From Pseudomonas frederiksbergensis (GTDB lineage Bacteria > Pseudomonadota > Gammaproteobacteria > Pseudomonadales > Pseudomonadaceae): a DNA stretch of 64,000 bases. The stretch is taken from assembly GCF_003732705.1 (NCBI RefSeq), contig NZ_MOBR01000002.1:1-64000 (forward strand), given 5' to 3'. Shown here piece after piece: positions 9,009-18,287 of this stretch. The stretch's first letter is position 1. The number at the start of each line of letters is the position of its first letter. Below the pieces are notes generated by a model, which was not told where the DNA came from, ran no database searches, and saw nothing but the letters and a program-made list of their open reading frames with translations. The translations under genes were made by a program, and so were the position numbers.

Positions 9009-9908
9009 ATGGCACTGGCATCGAAGCCTAAAACCGCTGACGGTTATTCCAGCGATCACACCAATGCCTGCGAGCAAGTCCTCGTCACCCTCTTGGGTGC
9101 TTTTGGAACATTGAAGTCCACGATCCGCCTAGTGGGAGGACTGGTACCACGATATCTCACCCCTGAGTCGCATCCCGATATCCCGCCGCATGCAGGTACA
9201 TCCGATGTCGATGTAGTGCTAAATCTTCAAGTGATCGCCGAGGGCAAGGGATACGCATCGTTGGCTCAGCAACTTACTGAACGCGGTTTTGAACGGTTTC
9301 AAGAAGAGAACGGCTGGGTCTCGGCTTGGCGGTGGCAGAGACGTATTTCGCAACAGCATGTCGTACTTGTCGAGTTTCTGAAGGGAGCAGGTGACAAAGA
9401 ACCCTTCTCGAAAATTTCGATCGATGGTGAGGCGGTATCCGCGCTTGCGATTGAATATGCCGAGATCACTCATGACTGGTACGAAGAAAAGCGAATTACC
9501 GCAAAACTGCTGAATGGTGCAGGCATCGCGATTGAGGATATTCGATACGCCGATTTGGTAGCTTTCATCATTCTCAAAGCACTTGCATTCGACAGCCGCG
9601 GTGAGCCCAAGGACGCAGGCGATCTCATTCATGTGATGCAATACGCAGGCCCTCCAGAACACATCGCGAGCCGCTTCCTGACAAAAATTGAAAGCGGGAC
9701 ACATAAGGAGGCAATGCACGCCGGTTTAGATGCGTTGCAAAGAAAATTTGCGGAGGGAAATGGTGTGGAGGGATACCTCCTGACTGGCCCCGTCCTATAC
9801 GGTCAGTTTATGCATGGTAAAAACGAAGAAGCGTCAGATGAACAGATACAAGCTCAACGTTTTGCAACAGGCCTCGTTACAGAGGTACTGCGCTTAATTC
9901 ATGCTTGA
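9009..9908 (+). CDS. AbiEii/AbiGii-type nucleotidyltransferase toxin
   Basis: A 299-residue DNA-polymerase-beta-like nucleotidyltransferase. The diagnostic motif is present: VGG at 42-44 followed by TSDVDVVLN with metal-binding D66 and D68, and a possible third acidic residue at E122 (VVLVEFL). The downstream AbiEii motif follows as K190, R197, K201-D202 and D205 (IILKALAFDSRGEPKDAGDL). I chose ATG 9009 because it has a GAGG site 8 nt upstream and lies 2 bp after the antitoxin stop; the longer frame from 8904 overlaps AbiEi. The toxin transfers nucleotides onto cellular RNA in studied relatives, causing growth arrest; the target here is unknown. Confidence 0.82.
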   Translation: MALASKPKTADGYSSDHTNACEQVLVTLLGAFGTLKSTIRLVGGLVPRYLTPESHPDIPPHAGTSDVDVVLNLQVIAEGKGYASLAQQLTERGFERFQEENGWVSAWRWQRRISQQHVVLVEFLKGAGDKEPFSKISIDGEAVSALAIEYAEITHDWYEEKRITAKLLNGAGIAIEDIRYADLVAFIILKALAFDSRGEPKDAGDLIHVMQYAGPPEHIASRFLTKIESGTHKEAMHAGLDALQRKFAEGNGVEGYLLTGPVLYGQFMHGKNEEASDEQIQAQRFATGLVTEVLRLIHA

Positions 9909-9942
9909 AAAATGAGCCGTTTGACGAAATCAGTAAGGACTC

Positions 9943-10018
9943 CTTCGCGAGCAAGCCCGCTCCCACAGAGATTTGTGAACGGCGCAGATCCAATGTGGGA
10001 GCGGGCTTGCTCGCGAAG
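9943..10018. repeat. REP pair after the AbiE operon
   Basis: CTTCGCGAGCAAGCCCGCTC (arm 9943-9967) is perfectly inverted at 9994-10018 over 25 bp, with a 26-bp spacer. It follows the toxin gene stop codon and may act as a transcription end or mRNA 3' protection signal between the convergent toxin and DUF6124 genes. Confidence 0.85.
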
Positions 10019-10045
10019 AACGATAACGCGGTCTATCTGAAAAAA

Positions 10046-10294
10046 TTACGCCGGATCAACATTATCCAGCGCCCGATTCACCGCCAGATCGGCCAGCATG
10101 ACCAGTTGCTGGATCGCCATCGCCGTCTGCCGGTCCGGCCATTGCAGGCGCGCGGCAAAATCGCTGGCCAGGACACTCGCCGACGCCAGGGACTCGCAGG
10201 CATTGGCTAATAGGCTTTCCGTGTCCTTTTCGGGGACGATCATGTACATCGTGCTGGGTTTGCGGGTCGGGGGGTTTGGGGTTGGTTTGAACAT
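10046..10294 (-). CDS. DUF6124 family small protein
   Basis: An 82-residue protein of a Pseudomonas-restricted family of unknown function. It starts MFKPTPNPPTRKPSTMYMIV and continues with LLANACESLASASVLASDFA and QQLVMLADLAVNRALD, two predicted amphipathic helices without a signal peptide or membrane segment. I chose ATG 10294 because GGAG lies 7 nt upstream; the longer frame to 10327 runs into that RBS hairpin. Its leader (10295-10432) is unusually structured. The family is often found in several copies per genome. I cannot give a function. Confidence 0.75.
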   Translation of the reverse strand: MFKPTPNPPTRKPSTMYMIVPEKDTESLLANACESLASASVLASDFAARLQWPDRQTAMAIQQLVMLADLAVNRALDNVDPA

Positions 10295-10432
10295 GGTGGT
10301 ACTCCAAGTGAGAAATGGAGCCGCCACTGATTATTGCCGCGAAGCAATTAAGGGTGGCAGCCGTGCGCAGGTTCGCGGACCGAACACTTGGCAACTCGGC
10401 ATACCCGAAGGTATCCCGCGCACAGCCGCCAT
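10295..10432 (-). ncRNA. Candidate structured leader RNA of the DUF6124 gene
   Basis: Read on the minus strand, TGGCGGCTGTGCGC (from 10431) pairs with TGCGCACGGCTGCCA (near 10354-10368), closing a stem. Inside it sit an ATACC-TTCG-GGTAT hairpin with a UUCG tetraloop and a GGTCCGCGAACC mini-hairpin, giving a three-way-junction fold. Next comes ATTGC...GCAAT. Finally CTCCA pairs with TGGAG, which is the gene's own ribosome-binding site, 7 nt before the ATG. I recall similar elements ahead of other DUF6124/DUF3077 genes in Pseudomonas, but cannot verify this here. Confidence 0.5.
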
Positions 10433-10626
10433 GACATCAAACGACGTGCACCAAGACACTCCAGTTTGAACCGGCGGATTATGCACCAAGTGAATCTGAT
10501 TGAGGCCGCGAAGCCCGATCACTGAATGTGTCAGCGACAGGCAAAAGGCTAGAGAAGCCGCGTCTGACGGGCAACCTGAAAACCTTGTGGGAAGGTTCTG
10601 AAAATTTTACTAACGATTAAACACCG
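10433..10626. other. Intergenic stretch with no supported gene
   Basis: Between the DUF6124 leader and the first REP palindrome I see no ORF with a ribosome-binding site or recognisable product. It probably contains the promoter of the minus-strand DUF6124 gene. Confidence 0.4.
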
Positions 10627-10631
10627 TCGTA

Positions 10632-10708
10632 GGAGTTGCCGAAGGCTGCGATCTTTTGATCTTGATTTTGAAGATAAAAGTCAAAAGATCGCAGCCTTCG
10701 GCAGCTCC
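10632..10708. repeat. Palindromic repeat, GCCGAAGGCTGCGATCTTTTGA family
   Basis: A 28-bp arm (10632-10659) containing GCCGAAGGCTGCGATCTTTT recurs inverted at 10681-10708 with one mismatch and a 21-bp AT-rich loop. It belongs to a different dispersed family from the GCGAGCAGGCTCGCTCCCAC REPs next to it. Confidence 0.8.
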
Positions 10709-10711
10709 GAC

Positions 10712-11142
10712 AGAGAGTTGGTGCATCCAGGAGAGGTTGGTCGGCTGTCGGACCCTCTTCGCGAGCAGGCTCGCTCCCACAATTCTGATCGAGTGTATCC
10801 GGGAGGGGTTGGTCGGCTGTCAGGCCGCCTTCGCGGGCAAGCCTCGCTCCTACAGTTTGATTGAGTACATCTGGCAGGGATTGGTCGGCTGGCAGGACGC
10901 CTTCGCGAGCAGGCTCGCTCCTACAGTTTGATCGAGTGTATTCGGGAGGGATTGGTTGTCTGTCAGGCCGCCTTCGCGGGCAAGCCTTGCTCCTACAGTT
11001 TGATTGAGTGTATCCGGGAGGGGTTGGTTGGCTGTCAGGCCGCCTTCGCGGGCAAGCCTTGCTCCTACAGTTTGATTGAGTGTATCCGGGAGGGGTTGGT
11101 CGGCTGTCAGGACGCCTTCGCGGGCAAGCCTTGCTCCTACAA
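10712..11142. repeat. Tandem array of about six 72-bp units, each carrying one REP
   Basis: The motif CTCGCTCC(T/C)AC ends at about 10780, 10853, 10924, 10996, 11068 and 11140, giving a period of 71-73 bp. Each unit has the layout TTGATTGAGTGTATCCGGGA, then GGGGTTGGTCGGCTGTCAGG, then a single REP (CCTTCGCGGGCAAGCC). The last three copies are nearly identical and the first two more diverged (CTCCCAC versus CTCCTAC), implying recent expansion at the right end. Long open frames across it are by-products of the period being divisible by three. Confidence 0.85.
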
Positions 11143-11145
11143 AAT

Positions 11146-11460
11146 CAAAAACAGAAGCAGAGCGGCATGCACCGCCCGCCCTTCACCACTCATTAGGCCG
11201 AGCGTTAGCTCGCCTGCTCTTGATCTTGCTCTACCGCCCCTTCGGGAGGCCGAGTGGAGGTTCTGCGCAGTGGGCAGCCCGGCATGGATGCCGGGCTAGC
11301 CGCCCCCGGCCATGGATGGCCGATGGCGGCGGGCCCACGGAGCAGGACCGGAGCGAGGGAACGCCGAGCCTAAGCGAGGGGCCGGACGCCGGGGCGAGAC
11401 CTTTTGGTTACTTTTGGGGCGTTTGCCAAAAGTGACCCGCTGTAAGAGCGGAACCTTAAG
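11146..11460. repeat. Hairpin-rich dispersed element of unknown nature
   Basis: This GC-rich stretch has no credible gene but a chain of hairpins: AGCCCGGC/GCCGGGCT (11276-11297), GGCCAT/ATGGCC near 11308-11322, GGTTACTTTTGG/CCAAAAGTGACC (11406-11437, 11 of 12 paired) and CCGCT/AGCGG (11437-11451). I recall the segment around GGTTACTTTTGG...CCAAAAGTGACCCGC as recurring at many sites in Pseudomonas genomes, which a search could confirm. It may be a non-autonomous mobile element or a structured RNA. Confidence 0.5.
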
Positions 11461-11527
11461 CAGCCGTTACCGCAGAAATGGATATGTACTCAACCAAGAG
11501 CATGGTCGGCCCAAAGGCCGCCAAGTC

Positions 11528-12343
11528 TCAATAACCGTCAGACCCATAATCAACCTGGAAATCAAACCCGATAACCCGCTCAACACCGGTTTCAATGAGA
11601 CCATCAGGCAAAAGCCGCAACCACCGATACCCCGGCGCCTGCTCCCCAACCTTGAAATCCTCACTCCCCGGCTCAAACTGAATACACGTCGAAGGCGAAG
11701 CCATCAGCCGCACGCCCTCGCGCATCCGGTCAATCTCCTGATGCACATGCCCCCACAACACCGCCCGCACCTGCGGAAACCGATCCAGCACCGCAAACAA
11801 CCCCTCAGGATTACGCAAACCAATCGGCTCCATCCAAGCGCACCCAATCGACACCGGATGATGATGGAAGCACACCAAATGATGCCGCTCCGGCGCCTCA
11901 CTCAATGACCGCGCCAGCAACTGCAACTGCTCATCCTGCAAATACCCCGGCACCGAACCCGGCACGGCGGAATCGAGCAAGGTCACCCGCCAGTTGCCGA
12001 TATCCACCACCGGTTCCAACAGCGCACTCTGCACTGCCGCCTCAGCCATGATCATCGGCTCATCGTGATTGCCGGGAATCCAGCGCGCCGGGGCGTCGAG
12101 TTGTCGGGTCAGGTCGCGAAACTGCTGGTAGGACTCCAGCGTCCCATCCTGGGAAATATCGCCACTCGCGACGATCAGATCGATCTGCGGCTGTTGCTGG
12201 CGCACCAGCTCAATGACCTTTTGCAGGCTCTCACGGGTATTCATGCCCAGCAACGTCCCGTCCGCCTCGGCGAACAGATGACTGTCGGAGATTTGCACCA
12301 GCAACGCCGAATCGGCGGTGGTCAATGTGGATACGCTCGGCAA
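11528..12343 (-). CDS. cpdA: 3',5'-cyclic-AMP phosphodiesterase
   Basis: Hydrolyses cAMP to AMP and so tunes Vfr/Crp signalling. All class III metallophosphoesterase motifs are present in order: QISDSHLF, ASGDISQDG, GNHDEP, CFHHHPV and WGHVHQEID. I prefer the TTG at 12343 (271 residues, start PSVSTLTTADSALLVQISDS after the initiator) because GGGAG lies 7 nt upstream; an ATG at 12388 would give 286 residues but has an atypical extension. It belongs with the upstream DUF1249 and nudF genes on the minus strand, and is separated from its usual downstream neighbour yqiA by the AbiE insert. Confidence 0.92.
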   Translation of the reverse strand: MPSVSTLTTADSALLVQISDSHLFAEADGTLLGMNTRESLQKVIELVRQQQPQIDLIVASGDISQDGTLESYQQFRDLTRQLDAPARWIPGNHDEPMIMAEAAVQSALLEPVVDIGNWRVTLLDSAVPGSVPGYLQDEQLQLLARSLSEAPERHHLVCFHHHPVSIGCAWMEPIGLRNPEGLFAVLDRFPQVRAVLWGHVHQEIDRMREGVRLMASPSTCIQFEPGSEDFKVGEQAPGYRWLRLLPDGLIETGVERVIGFDFQVDYGSDGY

Positions 12344-12442
12344 GGCGTTCTCCCAGGGCTGAATCACGGAGGTGGATAGTGGCCGCAATTATGCTGGGGG
12401 AAGGTCAAAAGAGGAAACGTGTGAACCGGACGCAGTTCACAT

Positions 12443-12895
12443 CTATCGAACGACTGCGTACTCGTGCCCACACGCCAGACAGTGACTCAGCCATTCCCCC
12501 AGGAACAGATTGAGCTGGGCCTTTTCATCCGGCTGATGCATGGCGGCGTTCGGGTAAGGATAGATGCCCCGGAAGCGTCTTGCATGTTCGGCGCTGACAA
12601 CCTCGGCCATGCACGCGTCGTGATAGACCTGAACTTCCAGTTGCGGCACCGGCAGCCACGGCAGGCTGTGTTCCTGGCGCACTTGCAGGGTGGTGGTGTA
12701 CGGACAGACTTGCAGCACTTCCAGCGCCAGGACGCCGAGCATCTGGTCGCCCTGGGTCACGGCAATGCGCCGGGCCTCGGGTTCGCTGCGCATGTCTGGC
12801 AGCAGTCGCATCAAACGCGCGTAGTTCGCCTCGCAGGAGGCTTGCAGCCCCACGAGGTCCACCCGATAGCGATCGCGCAGCTTGTTTACGACCAT
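12443..12895 (-). CDS. DUF1249 (YqiB-like) protein
   Basis: A 150-residue cytoplasmic protein of the DUF1249/YqiB family. Visible features are an N-terminal basic helix (MVVNKLRDRYRVDLVGLQAS), a central beta-rich portion (TTTLQVRQEHSLPWLPVPQL), an EVQVYHDACMAEVVS segment and a C-terminal QLNLFLGEWLSHCLACGHEY. Its start overlaps the 3' end of nudF by 10 bp, so the two are translationally linked. The same nudF-DUF1249-cpdA order is widespread in gammaproteobacteria. No biochemical role is known to me. Confidence 0.85.
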   Translation of the reverse strand: MVVNKLRDRYRVDLVGLQASCEANYARLMRLLPDMRSEPEARRIAVTQGDQMLGVLALEVLQVCPYTTTLQVRQEHSLPWLPVPQLEVQVYHDACMAEVVSAEHARRFRGIYPYPNAAMHQPDEKAQLNLFLGEWLSHCLACGHEYAVVR

Positions 12896-13503
12896 AGCCC
12901 CCTCACTTCAGCGCGGTTCAAAGCAAGCCATTGCAAAGCAATGATGCTGGCCGCGTTGGCAATTCGTCCATCGCGTACGGCCTGCAGGGCATCTTCGAAG
13001 GCCCAGACCGTGACGCGGATATCTTCCGCTTCTTCTGCCAGTCCATGCAGGCCACCTACTCCATTCGTTTCGCAACGCCCCAAGTACAAATGCACGAATT
13101 CGTTGCTGCCGCCCGGGGATGGAAAATACTTGGTCATTGGCCACAGCGCCCCGAACACAAGCCCAGCTTCCTCCTGCGCTTCGCGGTGAGCAACTTCTTC
13201 CGGTTCTTCGTCTTTATCGATCAGACCGGCGACCAACTCGATCAACCACGGGTTGGTCGTCTTGCCCATGGCGCCGACCCGGAACTGCTCGATCAACACC
13301 ACTTCATCGCGCTGCGGATCGTAAGGCAGCACGCACACCGCATCGTGACGCACGAACACTTCACGATTGATCTCGCGACTCATGCCGCCGGCGAATAATT
13401 CATGGCGCAAATGCAGGCGATCGAGCTTGTAGAAACCCGCGTAGCACTGTTCGCGTCGAACGATCTCAACGGTGGTCGGAATGGCGTTGGCAAAATCAGT
13501 CAT
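12886..13503 (-). CDS. nudF: ADP-ribose diphosphatase (NUDIX)
   Basis: A 205-residue NUDIX hydrolase that cleaves ADP-ribose to AMP and ribose-5-phosphate. The full NUDIX box is present as GLIDKDEEPEEVAHREAQEEAGL (G-x5-E-x7-REAQEEAG), followed by the ADP-ribose-type YFPSPGGSNEFVHLYLG loop. The N-terminal swapped-dimer region starts MTDFANAIPTTVEIVRREQC. It is the first gene of the nudF-DUF1249-cpdA unit on the minus strand and is divergent from the RsiV-like lipoprotein gene. Confidence 0.93.
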   Translation of the reverse strand: MTDFANAIPTTVEIVRREQCYAGFYKLDRLHLRHELFAGGMSREINREVFVRHDAVCVLPYDPQRDEVVLIEQFRVGAMGKTTNPWLIELVAGLIDKDEEPEEVAHREAQEEAGLVFGALWPMTKYFPSPGGSNEFVHLYLGRCETNGVGGLHGLAEEAEDIRVTVWAFEDALQAVRDGRIANAASIIALQWLALNRAEVRGLWS

Positions 13504-13728
13504 GACAATCCTCTTTACTGCAATCCGTTACGAGGTTCCTTTTTGTTACTTGCAACCTCGACTTCGCGCCATCCTAACGCGCCCGCGACCTTTGATGCAG
13601 CCCCTTTACCTTCAGCGGGATAGACGGTGAGGGCGAAACCAACTCTAATTAGCTTAGTGGCGAACTGACTGCTTCGTTGATAGTCGAAGCGGTAACTTTC
13701 GCCTTTCCCTGTTTTATGAAGGACGCCC

Positions 13729-14472
13729 ATGTCGCTTTTTAAAATCGCCTCCGTGGCCGCCATCGCCCTGACCTTGGGCGCTTGCCAGAGTCTGTTCCAA
13801 CCCAACTACCGCACGCCGCTGGAAACCACCCGCGATGCCTCGGAAACACTGAAACCGGGTTGCACCACGCCTGACTGCCCGTTGGTGAACATCGACACCC
13901 TGAAATTCCCGGCCGAGCCACAGCTGGACGGCATCGTGGAAAAAAACCTGCTGCAATTGACCCGCACCCCGGACGCTCCGGCAGCGCCGACCCTGGCCGC
14001 CTACCGCGATCAATTCCTGCGCACTGCCGCGCCGCGCTCCAGCAGCTATTTGCAAGCCAAGGTACGGGAGCAGCATGACGGCTTGGTGATCGTTGAGTTT
14101 TCCAGTTACCTGGACACTGGCGGCGCCCATGGCACGCCGGGCCGCAGCTTTATCAACTATTCGCGCCAGCAGCATAAAGTGCTGAGCTTGTCGGACATGT
14201 TGCTGCCGGGTCAGGAAGAAGCGTTCTGGAAAGCCGCGCAAGTGGCGCACAACAGCTGGCTGATCAGCACCAAGCTCGATCAGGAAGCGGATTTCCTGAA
14301 GACCTGGCATTTCCAGAAAACCCAGAACGTGGCGCTGACCTACGGCGGGGTAATCCTCAAGTACGAAGTGAGCACCATCGCGCCTTACGCGTTGGGCCAC
14401 ATCGAACTGAAGATCCCCTACCCGCGCCTCAATGGCATTCTCAAGCCCGAGCTGTTTCCCGGCCGTAACTGA
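13729..14472 (+). CDS. RsiV family (DUF3298-like) lipoprotein
   Basis: A 247-residue lipoprotein: signal peptide MSLFKIASVAAIALTLGACQ with lipobox LGAC (Cys19). Mature positions carry a conserved Cys pair (GCTTPDCP) and then the DUF4163/DUF3298 arrangement typical of the extracellular part of RsiV: SSYLDTGGAHGTPGRSFINY and VLSLSDMLLPGQEEAF, then YEVSTIAPYALGHIELKIPY. In Bacillus RsiV this domain binds lysozyme, but no sigma factor lies next to this gene, so an anti-sigma role is doubtful. Its last 32 bp overlap the end of the convergent cytX gene. Confidence 0.8.
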   Translation: MSLFKIASVAAIALTLGACQSLFQPNYRTPLETTRDASETLKPGCTTPDCPLVNIDTLKFPAEPQLDGIVEKNLLQLTRTPDAPAAPTLAAYRDQFLRTAAPRSSSYLQAKVREQHDGLVIVEFSSYLDTGGAHGTPGRSFINYSRQQHKVLSLSDMLLPGQEEAFWKAAQVAHNSWLISTKLDQEADFLKTWHFQKTQNVALTYGGVILKYEVSTIAPYALGHIELKIPYPRLNGILKPELFPGRN

Positions 14473-15733
14473 AGGCTCGACCGAGCACGAGTTGCAGCAG
14501 CCCTGCCAGTACCAGCGACGGCAGGGTTGCGCCGACATCCGGATACAGATTCGCCAGCAAATGATAGGTGCTCACCCCGCCCAACCAGGCGAGCAACGCC
14601 GGCCAGCGCAACGCGGCTGACGCCACTTGAGCACTGCGTTTGCGCAGGATGAAGTGATCCACCAGCACCACGCCGAACAGCGGCGCAAACACTGAGCCGA
14701 TCAACAGCAGGAAGTTCTGGTACTGGGCCAATGGCGCCAGGCAGGCGATCAATGTGCAGATGACGCCAATCGCCAGGGCCAGATGCTCGACTTTCAAGCG
14801 CAACAGAATCCCGCTGGACACCGCCGCCGAGTGAATATCGGCAAAGGCGTTTTCCGACTCGTCGAGCAGGATCAGCAACAGTGGAATCCCCAGGCCAGCA
14901 CCCGCCAGCGCCAGCAGCAAGGCATTCACTTCACCACTCGGCGCGAACGCCAGGGTGTAAGCCACGCCGAGGCTCATCAGCCAGAAGTTACCGATAAAGA
15001 AACCCAGCGCCGTTCCACCGAACACGTTTTTCGCGCGTTTGCCGAAACGCGAGTAGTCGGCAATCAGTGGCAGCCAGGACAGCGGCATGGCAATCGCAAT
15101 GTCGAAACCCACGGCAAACGGCATCGAACCGTCACCAGCCTGGGCCCACAACGCGGCCAGATCAGCCTTGGCGAACAGGTTCCAGGTCAGCCAGATGCAC
15201 GCGGCCAGCAACAGCCAGATGCCCCACTTGCGCAGGATCTGCCGCACGAAAGTCAACGGACCGCTGACGGCGAGCAGGGTCGCGAGTGCGCCGAATACCA
15301 AGGTCCAGAGCAATGGATTGGACAGCAGGCTGCCTTCGCTGAATGCCCGGGCGCCAAGCAGGCTGGCGGCGTCGCGCATGACGATGATTTCGAACGAGCC
15401 CCAACCGATCAGTTGCAGCAGGTTCAACACCGCCGGCAGGCTCGCGCCCCGTTTGCCGAGGCTGAGTTTGAGCGCGGCCATCGACGACAGGCCGGTGTCG
15501 CTGCCGATCACCCCAACGGCGGCCAGCAGCAGAACGCCAACCAACGTGCCGAGGAAAATCGCCAGCAGCGAGCCGGACAGACCCAGGCCTGGCGCGAGCA
15601 ATGCGCCAGTCTGCAAGACCATCAGGCCGATGCCGAGGGAGAACCACAGGGAAAACAGATCGCGGCCGCCGAAGACGCGTTTGTCAGTCGGCACCGCGAT
15701 GTCTGGGGAATAAGTGCTGGGTTGAATGCTCAA
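14441..15733 (-). CDS. cytX: Hydroxymethylpyrimidine (thiamine precursor) permease, CytX type
   Basis: A ~430-residue NCS1-family transporter with about 12 membrane segments (for example LWFSLGIGLMVLQTGALLAP and LLAIFLGTLVGVLLLAAVGV). Being just downstream of thiC on the same strand suggests uptake of the thiamine precursor HMP, as named for CytX. I chose the TTG at 15733 (LSIQPSTYSPDIAVPTDKRV); the longer frame would start inside a dispersed palindromic repeat. The 3' end overlaps the convergent lipoprotein gene by 32 bp. Transport substrate is inferred from context. Confidence 0.82.
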   Translation of the reverse strand: MSIQPSTYSPDIAVPTDKRVFGGRDLFSLWFSLGIGLMVLQTGALLAPGLGLSGSLLAIFLGTLVGVLLLAAVGVIGSDTGLSSMAALKLSLGKRGASLPAVLNLLQLIGWGSFEIIVMRDAASLLGARAFSEGSLLSNPLLWTLVFGALATLLAVSGPLTFVRQILRKWGIWLLLAACIWLTWNLFAKADLAALWAQAGDGSMPFAVGFDIAIAMPLSWLPLIADYSRFGKRAKNVFGGTALGFFIGNFWLMSLGVAYTLAFAPSGEVNALLLALAGAGLGIPLLLILLDESENAFADIHSAAVSSGILLRLKVEHLALAIGVICTLIACLAPLAQYQNFLLLIGSVFAPLFGVVLVDHFILRKRSAQVASAALRWPALLAWLGGVSTYHLLANLYPDVGATLPSLVLAGLLQLVLGRAFSYGRETARA

Positions 15734-15780
15734 GGGTGTTATCTCAGAGGGACATTTGTTGTTGTGTTGACCACCACCGT

Positions 15781-15918
15781 TGATCGTTCCCACGCTCCGC
15801 GTGGGAATGCCTCCTGTGACGCTCTGCGTCACGCCGTTCGGGGACGCGGAGCGTCCCGGGCTGCATTCCCACGCAGAGCGTGGGAACGATCAGGGACGCT
15901 CCGCGTGGGAACGATCAG
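15781..15918. repeat. Dispersed palindromic repeat (complete copy plus extra arm)
   Basis: Starts GATCGTTCCCACGCTCCGCG, contains the GACGCTCTGCGTCACG and GGGACGCGGAGCGTCCC sub-hairpins, then the right arm CGCAGAGCGTGGGAACGATC, followed by an additional half copy (GGGACGCTCCGCGTGGGAAC). It separates thiC from cytX, so it could end or attenuate thiC transcription before cytX. Confidence 0.8.
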
Positions 15919-15925
15919 TGCTGGA

Positions 15926-18092
<2,167 letters not shown>

Positions 18093-18287
18093 CCCGGCCA
18101 GTCTAGACACAACTGGCAAAGAACGCCAACACCGCGGTAAACACCATGATGAATGGCGCAATTACCAGATTGTTGCCGTACGCCCGTGCAACTACACTCG
18201 CTACGCCGTGCTGCGCCTTGACGCTACGCGGGCCGCGTCTTACCTTTGGCGCTCAAATTATCAGCGTAATTTTTTAGGGATGGCCTC
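18093..18287. other. Divergent promoter region of thiC and the tolC gene
   Basis: This gap holds the promoters of the minus-strand thiC leader and the plus-strand outer-membrane factor gene. An AT-rich stretch (AATTATCAGCGTAATTTTTT) lies just ahead of the latter, with GGGATGG at its ribosome site. I could not assign a specific regulator site. Confidence 0.45.

Noticed and set aside
10712..11142. Possible CRISPR array
   Set aside because: The repeats are 72 bp with nearly identical spacers, contain REP cores, and there are no cas genes.
10656..11299. Two plus-strand frames of 91 and 123 residues with repeated 'IREGLVGCQAAFAGK' segments
   Set aside because: They translate the 72-bp tandem array; its period is divisible by three, which keeps frames open. 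No RBS and REP-derived content.
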